8,318 nucleotides of DNA from a bacterium (GTDB lineage: Bacteria; Desulfobacterota; Deferrisomatia; Deferrisomatales; BM512). This document shows positions 1 to 5,432 of the stretch, in pieces. The position numbers and the translations under genes are program-made. The notes under the pieces were generated by a model, which was not told where the DNA came from, did no database searches, and saw only the letters and a program-made list of their open reading frames with translations. Position 1 is the stretch's first letter. Each line of letters starts with the position of its first letter. The stretch lies in NCBI GenBank assembly GCA_009724975.1, contig SRXB01000076.1, positions 1 to 8,318 on the forward strand, given 5' to 3'.

Positions 1-656
1 AGGATTCCGGGCATGTCGGACCAGTCGCCCTTCTGGGGGGCCTTTATAGCCTCCACGGTGGACTGGGCGGCCAGTTCTAGCCACATGTAGCCCTTTATCA
101 TGTCTTTTTGCACGCCAAGGCCATCGGAGTAGGCCTTGCCGAGCCCCACCTGGCCCACGGGATTGCCCGCCTTGCCCGATTTTTCCAGCCACATGAAGGC
201 TTCCTTGTAGTCGAGCTTGACCCCTACTCCCTGCCCATAAAGGTAGCCCATGCTGGCTTGCGCGAGGGGGTTTCCCTTGGACACGGCCTTTCTCACCCAC
301 TGCTCGGTTTTCTTTATGTCGGGCTCGAAGCCTATTCCCGCGCCGTAAAAGACCGCGGTAAGCACCTGGGCGTTCTCGTCGCCCGCCTCGGCTGATTTCT
401 GGGCCCACTTCGCTGCTTCTTTCAGGTTCATCGGAGCCTGCTTGCCGTCGTAGAGGATGCGGGAGAGCTTGAACTGGGCTTTGAGGTCGCCCTTTTCCGC
501 CGCGCCTCTGATGGCGGCCATCTCCTCTTCGGGCAGGTAGCGGGCGGCGCGGGCGCTTTGGGGCTTTTCGGAGGGTTTCGCCTCTTCGGCCAGGGCGTTT
601 GAGGTGAAAACGAGGGCCATGCAGGCCAGAATTATTGTTTTTGCTGGTCTTTTCAC
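1..656 (-). CDS. Secreted Sel1-repeat (TPR-like) protein, C-terminus cut by window edge
   Basis: The reading frame is open from a GTG at 656 to the left edge, giving 218 residues without a stop. I chose this GTG because it supplies a complete signal peptide: basic MKRPAK, a hydrophobic stretch to about residue 19, then an ALA/EE signal peptidase I site after residue 23. A later ATG (residue 13) would destroy it. A weak AAAGAG lies 8 bases upstream. Residues 46-200 hold about four Sel1-type units with the alternating pattern A..LG.LY..G.GV..D...A..WLEKSA..G. The clearest are residues 129-164 (ASMGYLYGQGVGV, then EAFMWLEKSGKAG) and 165-198. Sel1 repeats form alpha-alpha superhelices that scaffold protein contacts, and no enzymatic role is expected. 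It is the last visible gene of the leftward unit, 28 bases after the PaaI-like gene. C12 sits in an I-L-A-C context that resembles a lipobox, but only 11 residues precede it, so periplasmic secretion is the better call. Partner and process are unknown. Confidence 0.85.
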   Translation of the reverse strand, partial: MKRPAKTIILACMALVFTSNALAEEAKPSEKPQSARAARYLPEEEMAAIRGAAEKGDLKAQFKLSRILYDGKQAPMNLKEAAKWAQKSAEAGDENAQVLTAVFYGAGIGFEPDIKKTEQWVRKAVSKGNPLAQASMGYLYGQGVGVKLDYKEAFMWLEKSGKAGNPVGQVGLGKAYSDGLGVQKDMIKGYMWLELAAQSTVEAIKAPQKGDWSDMPGI

Positions 657-684
657 TTTGAAAACTCTTTATTTGCGAAATTTT

Positions 685-1068
685 TCAGTCAAGGACGTGT
701 TTGGGCAAAACGAAGGCGGTCAGTTCGCCCTCCATCACCGGCGCGCCGTCCACGGTCACGGTAACTTTGACAATTCTCTTCTTGCCCTCGGCGTTAGTCA
801 CCACGGCTTCGGCCCTCATGAGCTGACCAACCGCAACGGGCTTTAAAAACTTCACCGACGCGCCGCCCAGGACCACGTTGGGGTCGTTGACGGCCAGCAT
901 GACGGCGTAGTCCGCGAGGCCGAAGGTGAAGCCGCCATGTACGAGGCCGCGCTGGTCGGCGGCCATTTCGGGGGCGGCCAGAAGGGTCACGACGGCGTTT
1001 TCCGCCTCAAGTTTTTCGACCTTGCCGACGAGGGAGGGGTTTATCGCGAGGTGGGTGTTCTGCTTCAC
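685..1068 (-). CDS. PaaI-family hotdog-fold thioesterase
   Basis: A 127-residue single hotdog-domain protein, a normal length for PaaI-like acyl-CoA thioesterases, which hydrolyse acyl- or aryl-CoA esters in the cytoplasm. The signature is at residues 41-54 (GLVHGGFTFGLADY): the H44-G45-G46 turn plus D53, which matches the HGG...LAD pattern and catalytic aspartate position of PaaI. A VKFLKPVAVGQ strand follows, as expected for the second half of the fold. The start is a GTG at 1068 preceded by a near-perfect AAGGAGG six bases upstream. An upstream in-frame codon at 1110 would overlap the preceding gene by 28 bases and add a basic, family-atypical N-terminus. The gene follows the methyltransferase-like gene by 14 bases and is surely co-transcribed with it. 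The acyl substrate cannot be told from sequence: phenylacetyl-CoA-type specificity is only the namesake, and no phenylacetate genes are nearby. Confidence 0.88.
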   Translation of the reverse strand: MKQNTHLAINPSLVGKVEKLEAENAVVTLLAAPEMAADQRGLVHGGFTFGLADYAVMLAVNDPNVVLGGASVKFLKPVAVGQLMRAEAVVTNAEGKKRIVKVTVTVDGAPVMEGELTAFVLPKHVLD

Positions 1069-1074
1069 GGCCTG

Positions 1075-1081
1075 CCTCCTT
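1075..1081 (-). promoter_or_regulatory. Strong ribosome binding site deciding the GTG start of the PaaI-like gene
   Basis: Read on the minus strand this is AAGGAGG, six bases before the GTG at 1068. It occupies the short gap just after the TAA (1085-1083) of the upstream gene. It is the best Shine-Dalgarno in the leftward unit and argues against the longer reading frame starting at 1110. Confidence 0.8.
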
Positions 1082-1082
1082 T

Positions 1083-2135
1083 TTAAAGGTTTTTCCACTC
1101 TTTGCGGCACTTTTCGGAGAGGGCGGAGAGCTTCTCCAGCACCATAAGCGCTTCCTCAAGAGGCAGGCTCCCCATGCCGCAGGAGGGGGTGAGAAGGCAT
1201 TGTCTCCTCAGCTGGGCCTCGTCGACGCCGCGCATGGCGAACATGTCTACGTCGAACATAAGTTTGTCGTAAAGGCCCTCGACCGTCACCTCCCTTATTC
1301 GGGAGTCGGTGGGGACTATGCCGAAGGCCATGACCCCGCCGGAACCGATGAATTCGGAGATTTTCTCGGCGTAGAGCATGAGTCTTTCGGTGTAGGTGAA
1401 GGCGTCGAAATTTACGATGTCCACCCCGCAGCCAAAGAGAAGTTCCCAGTCGGTGTTTCCGCAGCAATGTATGCCCGAGATCGCGCCCCCCTCCTCTATG
1501 GCGTTTAGGACGGGATCCCAGAGGGAGAGGACGGTGTTCTGGTCGAGAGTGGAGTAGGCGGAGCCGTAGACCTCCATCACCGGTTCGTCGAGGAAGATTA
1601 TCACTTCCTTGCCGAAGCCCGAGAGGGTTTTTGCCTGCCAGAGGGCGTTCATCGCTATCTGGCGGGAGACGGCGTCGCGGAAGGTCTCGTCGTTGATGAG
1701 CTCCCTGCCGCCGGTGTCCTTGAGGCCCGAAGCGAGCGTGACTGGGCCGGTCACGTGGCCTTTAATATAACAAAGCTCCTTGGGCGATTTGTTTTTCAGC
1801 GCCTCGACGAAGGCGTAAAAGCCTTCGGCGCGCTCAATCTTAAGGGCGAAGTGGTCCTCGTTTTTGCCGAGGAAGTTTTCGTAAAGGCCCATGAGCCCCG
1901 CGTGGCCCTCAAGGTCGGTGTCGATTTTCACCGTCCCGTTCTCCTCGAAGAGCCCGGGAAAGCCGCTCGCGTATTGGAGTATCATCCCTTCCAGTGCGCT
2001 TCTTCTTGGCAACTGGGGCCAGAAAGGGCACTGTGGAAGGTATTTCAGGACCGCCAAAACGGCCTCGGCGGCGCTTTCGTGCGGGAGGCTCCCTATGCCG
2101 GTGGCCATTCCCTTCGGGGAAAAAGCTTCTTTCAT
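1083..2135 (-). CDS. MetE/UroD-superfamily methyltransferase (core-MetE-like)
   Basis: This 350-residue protein belongs to the UROD/MetE-like TIM-barrel superfamily, zinc-dependent enzymes that move methyl groups between corrinoids or folates and thiols. Visible motifs are GIGSLPH near the N-terminus (13-19), GHVTGPVTLA (126-135), LDEP (182-185), IHCCGN (222-227) and TPSCGMGSL (316-324). H223, C225 and C319 fit the three-ligand zinc site (HxC...C) used to activate the acceptor thiol; D244 in VDIVNFDAF sits where MetE has a glutamate ligand. It has only the catalytic barrel: full MetE is about 750 residues with an N-terminal duplicate. It could be a core-MetE that takes methyl from a corrinoid protein, or a methylcobamide:thiol methyltransferase (MtaA/MtbA-like). 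True uroporphyrinogen decarboxylase is unlikely because of the zinc motif. The ATG at 2135 overlaps the stop of the upstream thioesterase as ATGA, with AAGGGAG eight bases before it, so translation is coupled. The substrate is unassigned. Confidence 0.8.
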   Translation of the reverse strand: MKEAFSPKGMATGIGSLPHESAAEAVLAVLKYLPQCPFWPQLPRRSALEGMILQYASGFPGLFEENGTVKIDTDLEGHAGLMGLYENFLGKNEDHFALKIERAEGFYAFVEALKNKSPKELCYIKGHVTGPVTLASGLKDTGGRELINDETFRDAVSRQIAMNALWQAKTLSGFGKEVIIFLDEPVMEVYGSAYSTLDQNTVLSLWDPVLNAIEEGGAISGIHCCGNTDWELLFGCGVDIVNFDAFTYTERLMLYAEKISEFIGSGGVMAFGIVPTDSRIREVTVEGLYDKLMFDVDMFAMRGVDEAQLRRQCLLTPSCGMGSLPLEEALMVLEKLSALSEKCRKEWKNL

Positions 2136-2629
2136 TTCGACTTCTCCCTTCTGAGGCGCGAGGCCGCGAGGCGCAGTTCGCGCCTAGCCTGGCCGGCCTC
2201 GAAGCGGCGCGTTTCCTCTTCCGTTTGCGGAGCCAGCGGCGGCACGTTCTTGGGGCGCTCCCATTCGTCCATGGCGACGAAGGTGAGATAAGCGGAGGAG
2301 GTGTGGCGTATCATGCCGGTGCGCATGTTCTCGGCCTCGACCCTGACCCCCACTTCCATGCTTGTGCGGCCCACGAAATTCATCGAGGCTCTCATGGTGA
2401 GAAGGTCTCCCACGTAGACCGGGGCGTGGAAATCAAGCCGGTCTATCGAAACCGTAACGACGTTGGCGCGGGCGTGGCGCATCGCCACCGCGGCGGCTGC
2501 GTCGTCGATTATCTTCACTATCGTTCCGCCGTGGACGTTTCCGGCGGGGTTGGCGTCCTGGGGCAGCATCAGCCGCGCCATCACCACCTTGGTGTCGCCG
2601 ACTGTTTTGGGCTTTGTCAGATCACTCAA
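2132..2629 (-). CDS. Acyl-CoA thioesterase, YciA/BFIT (cytosolic acyl-CoA hydrolase) type
   Basis: A 165-residue hotdog-fold protein that should hydrolyse acyl-CoA to free acid and CoA in the cytoplasm. The diagnostic block is residues 22-43: LPQDANPAGNVHGG, then KIIDD, equivalent to the family's N..G...GG...ID pattern with the catalytic aspartate at D42/D43. VSIDRLDFHAPVYVGD and an aromatic/acidic strand (SAYLTFVAMDE) follow. The C-terminus has the usual basic helix after a P-x-L-x-P-x-T-x-E-E-E segment. I chose a TTG start at 2629: GGAGGA lies five bases upstream inside the last hflX codons, and the TTG overlaps the hflX stop (TTGAGTGA). The longer frame from 2665 would add 12 arginine-rich residues inside hflX. 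The downstream methyltransferase-like gene overlaps its stop codon. Chain-length preference is not readable from the sequence. It is not closely related to the PaaI-type protein two genes downstream, so the pair is not a recent duplication. Confidence 0.87.
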   Translation of the reverse strand: MSDLTKPKTVGDTKVVMARLMLPQDANPAGNVHGGTIVKIIDDAAAAVAMRHARANVVTVSIDRLDFHAPVYVGDLLTMRASMNFVGRTSMEVGVRVEAENMRTGMIRHTSSAYLTFVAMDEWERPKNVPPLAPQTEEETRRFEAGQARRELRLAASRLRREKSK

Positions 2630-4289
2630 CGCTCTCCTCCGAAAGGGGAATGAATTTCTCCCCATCCTCGACCCAAAAACGCCTCTCCATCTCCTCTAGC
2701 AAAGGGCCGAAGGATGAGCGGGTCTTGGCCGACATCAAAATGGCCCCCTCTTTTCGCGCAAGCTCGCCCGCGAGCTTTTCGTCCAGAAGGTCGGCCTTGT
2801 TGAAGACCTTGATGACGGGCTTGTCGGAAAGGCCAAGTTCGTCAAGGAGGCTTTCAACGGAAACCATGTGCTTTTCATACGCCGGATTAGAGATATCTAC
2901 TACATGCAAAAGAAGATTGGCGTCGGAAAGCTCCTCAAGGGTGGCCTTGAAGGCTCCCACGAGCCCCTTGGGCAGTTCGCGTATGAAACCGACGGTGTCG
3001 GTTATTATAACCTCTCTCTCCCTCGGAAACCTAAGCCTTCTTGTGGAGGTGTCCAGCGTGGCGAAAAGGAGGTCTTCGGTAAAGACGTCCGAGGAGGTGA
3101 GCGCGTTTAAAAGGGTTGATTTGCCTGCGTTTGTATAGCCCACAATCGAGACTATGGGAAGGCCCGCGCGGGTTCTTTTCTTGCGGCGCTGGACCCTGCC
3201 CTTGGCGAAATCGTCCAGTTTCCGTTCAAGCTGGGCGATTTTGTCGCGCACGCGGCGGCGGTCCAGCTCAAGTTTAGATTCGCCTGGCCCCCTGCCGCCC
3301 ACCCCACCCATGAGCCGCGACATCGCCGTTCCTTTTCCCGCGAGGCGGGGCAAAACGTAGCGCAGTTGCGCCAGCTCCACCTGGGTCTTGCCGTCGGGGG
3401 TGTGGGCGCGCTTTGCGAAGATGTCGAGGATGACCTGGGTGCGATCCACCACCCGTATGTCTGTTATCTCGGAGATGGCGCGGGCCTGCGCGGGAGCGAG
3501 CTCGTGGTCGAAGACCAGAAGGTCGGCCCCTTTCTGGAGGGCCGAGGCTATCACCTCTCGTATCTTGCCCTCGCCCAGCAAAAAGCGGGGGTTTAGCTGG
3601 CGGGGCTTTTGCACAACCACGTCCACCACGTTTATCCCGTCGGTGCGGCAAAGCTCTTTTAGCTCTTTTATGCGCTCCTCAATCTCTCCCCTCGCCAGCG
3701 TGGAGACGTGCACCAGGATGGCGTTGTCCCTGCCCTTCTGCGCCTTGGTGCGCTCCTGCTTGGCGGTCATCTCGTCGCCGAGGGCGGTTATGAAGGAATC
3801 GAATTCGAGGGAGAAGTCGAAAAAACCCTGCGGAGGGAAGACCTTGTAACCGATTTCGCCGGAGCCGGGCGGCAGGAGGTGGGCGAAGTGGATTGTCTCG
3901 GGCCGCCCCTTCTCGTCGGGGCAGATGGCCGCTATCGCGTCGAGGCGAAGGAGCGAAAGGTCGGCAAGGTCGTCCTCGGTGAGCGGTTCGCCGCGCAGGT
4001 GGGTGTGGACGAGGCGCATCTGGCGGAGTTTCCCCCTGCCAAGCGGGTAGCCGGAGAGGTCGGGGATCATTATCCCCTCGCCATCGCCTATCATCACGTG
4101 GCGCACCTCGCCCCTGCGGTCGATGAGGACCCCGACCTGCCTGCCCGTTTCGACCGATATCGCCAGAATGTGCGCGGCAAGCTCGGGAGTGACGACCTCG
4201 GCGGGGGGCGCGCGTCGGCGGTAGGTCCGCTCCAGCGCGTAAATCTGGCTCTTTTTAAGGCCGGTCAGGCTTCCTTCAATCGACGCCAA
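2622..4289 (-). CDS. hflX: GTPase HflX with long N-terminal extension
   Basis: HflX is a ribosome-associated GTPase that splits or recycles stalled ribosomes in the cytoplasm. The 555-residue protein shows a complete TRAFAC G domain near the C-terminus: P-loop GYTNAGKST (384-392), switch threonine in ATLDTST (410-416), DTVGF (431-435), NKAD (497-500) and SAKT (520-523). Ahead of it lie the HflX N-terminal domain (about 190-320, including LNPRFLLGEGK and FDHELAPAQAR), the glycine-rich GGVGGRGPGESKLELDRRR hinge (328-346) and a basic coiled coil (347-375). Residues 1-185 are an extra domain absent from the roughly 430-residue E. coli HflX. A similar extension is common in HflX of Geobacter-like bacteria and some Firmicutes (recalled, not searched). 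The start is the TTG at 4289, the second codon after the hypB stop and in the same frame. There is no good Shine-Dalgarno, so it probably depends on reinitiation after hypB. The end overlaps the downstream thioesterase start. Identity is certain; the exact first codon is not. Confidence 0.95.
   Translation of the reverse strand: MASIEGSLTGLKKSQIYALERTYRRRAPPAEVVTPELAAHILAISVETGRQVGVLIDRRGEVRHVMIGDGEGIMIPDLSGYPLGRGKLRQMRLVHTHLRGEPLTEDDLADLSLLRLDAIAAICPDEKGRPETIHFAHLLPPGSGEIGYKVFPPQGFFDFSLEFDSFITALGDEMTAKQERTKAQKGRDNAILVHVSTLARGEIEERIKELKELCRTDGINVVDVVVQKPRQLNPRFLLGEGKIREVIASALQKGADLLVFDHELAPAQARAISEITDIRVVDRTQVILDIFAKRAHTPDGKTQVELAQLRYVLPRLAGKGTAMSRLMGGVGGRGPGESKLELDRRRVRDKIAQLERKLDDFAKGRVQRRKKRTRAGLPIVSIVGYTNAGKSTLLNALTSSDVFTEDLLFATLDTSTRRLRFPREREVIITDTVGFIRELPKGLVGAFKATLEELSDANLLLHVVDISNPAYEKHMVSVESLLDELGLSDKPVIKVFNKADLLDEKLAGELARKEGAILMSAKTRSSFGPLLEEMERRFWVEDGEKFIPLSEESVE
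2635..2640 (-). promoter_or_regulatory. Ribosome binding site inside hflX supporting the TTG start at 2629
   Basis: On the minus strand this reads GGAGGA with a five-base spacer before TTG (2629-2627). It is made of the last glutamate codons of hflX, so hflX termination and thioesterase initiation are physically superimposed, implying translational coupling. Confidence 0.65.
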
Positions 4290-4292
4290 CAG

Positions 4293-4964
4293 TTAACCCG
4301 CATCTTTGGCGCAGCGTCCGCCCAGATAGGAAATCCACGCCTCCATCCCCTCCCCCGTCTTGGCGGAGATGGGGAAAACGGAAGCGTTGGGGTTTATGGA
4401 TTTTATGTTGCGCACCAGAAGGTTAAAATCGAAATCCAGGTGCGGCAGAAGATCGATTTTGGTCACGAGGCAGGTGTTGGCGGCGTTGAAGAGCGAGGGG
4501 TACTTGAGGGGCTTGTCCTCGCCCTCGGTAACGCTAACAAGAGCCACCTTTTCGTCTTCCCCCACGTCGTAGGCCGAAGGGCAGACGAGGTTGCCGACGT
4601 TTTCCACGATAAGAAGGTCGAGGGTTTCGGGAAGCTTGGGCAGAAGATTGGAATAGGCCTTACCCACCATCTGCGCGTCGAGATGGCAGGCTCCTCCGGT
4701 TATCACGGCCTCCACCGGAACCCCCGTGGCCTCCACGCGGTCGGCGTCGTTGCGGGTCTGCACGTCTCCCTCGATGACGGCCACCGAAAGGCCCGAGGCC
4801 ACAAGCCTTCCCAGCGTGGCCTCAAGGGTGGTGGTCTTGCCCGTTCCCGGGCTTGAGATCATGTTAATCACATAAGCGCCCTTCTCGGCGAAGACGCGGC
4901 GGTTTCTCGCCGCCACGGCGTCGTTGGCGCCAAGGACCTTCTTTTCAACGGCTATTTCGCGCAT
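4293..4964 (-). CDS. hypB: Hydrogenase maturation GTPase HypB
   Basis: HypB is a SIMIBI-class GTPase that works with HypA to insert nickel into [NiFe]-hydrogenase (or to supply another nickel enzyme). The 223-residue protein has P-loop SSPGTGKTT (37-45), EGDVQTRNDADR (65-76), and the metal-site pair C93-H94 in GGACHLDAQM. These lie in the switch region that holds nickel or zinc at the dimer interface in H. pylori HypB. C128 in ENVGNLVCPSAYD is the expected further ligand, and TKID (168-171) is the base-specificity motif. It lacks both the N-terminal CXXCGC high-affinity nickel motif of E. coli HypB and a histidine-rich stretch, so it is the short form. The start is the ATG at 4964, with GGAG five bases upstream overlapping the hypA stop. 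Upstream in-frame codons to 5045 would overlap hypA and give a non-homologous glycine/arginine-rich leader. It follows hypA by two bases. No hydrogenase or hypCDEF is in view. Confidence 0.95.
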   Translation of the reverse strand: MREIAVEKKVLGANDAVAARNRRVFAEKGAYVINMISSPGTGKTTTLEATLGRLVASGLSVAVIEGDVQTRNDADRVEATGVPVEAVITGGACHLDAQMVGKAYSNLLPKLPETLDLLIVENVGNLVCPSAYDVGEDEKVALVSVTEGEDKPLKYPSLFNAANTCLVTKIDLLPHLDFDFNLLVRNIKSINPNASVFPISAKTGEGMEAWISYLGGRCAKDAG

Positions 4965-4966
4965 CC

Positions 4967-5308
4967 CTACTCCACTTCCAGCGTAGAAATTTCCATCTCG
5001 TCGCCCGCCGTCATCTCGCCCGCGTACGAGCCGCAATGCGGGCATGGGTCGAGCCTGTTCTCGGCAGTGAATTCCCTCTCGCAGTCGGCGCAGATGAAGG
5101 TGGGCTCGCGAAAGTCTATTTTGACCTCACAGTTCTCCATCAGCGTCTCTTTAGAGACCACCTCAAGGGCAAAGCGAAGAGTCTCCGGCTCCACCCCCGA
5201 CCACCTGCCTATAACGAGGGTCATGGAGGCTATCCTGCCCGCCCCCTCCTTTTTCGCCTCCCCTTCGGCAATCCGCAAAATCTCGGAGGCTATGCCCATT
5301 TCATGCAT
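4967..5308 (-). CDS. hypA: Hydrogenase nickel incorporation protein HypA
   Basis: HypA is the small nickel metallochaperone that hands Ni(II) to the hydrogenase large subunit together with HypB. It is 113 residues, the standard family length. The N-terminus MHEMGIASEI carries the essential nickel ligand H2 and neighbouring E3, which fixes the start at the ATG at 5308: the longer frame to 5338 would bury the MHE motif, whose free N-terminus takes part in Ni binding. The zinc site is intact: C73-x2-C76 and C89-PH-C92 in ICADCEREF and CPHCGSY. The GRWSGVEPETLRFAL segment (34-48) is typical. The Shine-Dalgarno is mediocre (GGAAAG about 12 bases upstream). It is the first gene of the leftward unit, facing a divergent intergenic region, so the unit's promoter should lie in 5309-5432. 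Confidence 0.96.
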   Translation of the reverse strand: MHEMGIASEILRIAEGEAKKEGAGRIASMTLVIGRWSGVEPETLRFALEVVSKETLMENCEVKIDFREPTFICADCEREFTAENRLDPCPHCGSYAGEMTAGDEMEISTLEVE

Positions 5309-5432
5309 CTTCTCGTACCGCTTTCCGTCATAATTCAAACATTAAAAATTCAGGCGCTTTAAGATACACGAGCCTTGTGGTATAGGGAAGGGTCACTAGA
5401 AAAAATCCAAAACACCCTTCAAAGGAGATGTC
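5309..5432. promoter_or_regulatory. Divergent intergenic region between hypA and the AICAR transformylase gene
   Basis: This 124-base, AT-richer gap is the only sizeable non-coding stretch in the window and must hold promoters for both units. On the plus strand TGGTATAGG (5378-5386) resembles an extended -10 element, with a poor -35 (TTTAAG, 5358-5363) 17 bases upstream. On the minus strand TTTAAT (5346-5341) matches five of six -10 bases, but no convincing -35 is spaced for it. There is no sigma-54 GG...GC pair, no obvious operator palindrome, and no riboswitch-like fold that I can defend. These promoter assignments are suggestions only. Confidence 0.4.
5422..5427 (+). promoter_or_regulatory. 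Ribosome binding site of the AICAR transformylase gene
   Basis: AAGGAG lies five bases before the ATG at 5433. It is near-consensus and consistent with strong expression of a housekeeping purine gene. Confidence 0.75.

Noticed and set aside
620..656. Possible lipobox (I-L-A-C, C12) in the Sel1 protein
   Set aside because: Only 11 residues precede the cysteine, too short for a typical lipoprotein signal. The ALA/EE cleavage site after residue 23 fits better.
657..687. Inverted repeat TGAAAA...TTTTCA with an inner ATTT/AAAT pair between the PaaI-like and Sel1 genes
   Set aside because: The stem is short and AT-only, with a long loop and no U-tract. It does not resemble an intrinsic terminator.
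687..692. TTGACT on the minus strand, a near-consensus -35 just before the Sel1 gene
   Set aside because: No acceptable -10 lies 16-18 bases downstream, and a start site from it would leave no room for a ribosome binding site before the GTG at 656.
1994..2653. A 219-codon plus-strand open frame antisense to the YciA-type thioesterase
   Set aside because: The composition is arginine/glycine/histidine-rich with no family motif. The minus strand carries the clear hotdog protein.
3708..4856. A 382-codon plus-strand open frame antisense to hypB and hflX
   Set aside because: It crosses two well-supported genes in the opposite direction, has no recognisable domain, and is the stop-poor shadow expected from G+C-rich third positions.
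5309..5432. Possible purine or other riboswitch, or a sigma-54 promoter, in the divergent gap
   Set aside because: I saw no conserved aptamer core, no paired stems of adequate length and no -24/-12 GG...GC elements.
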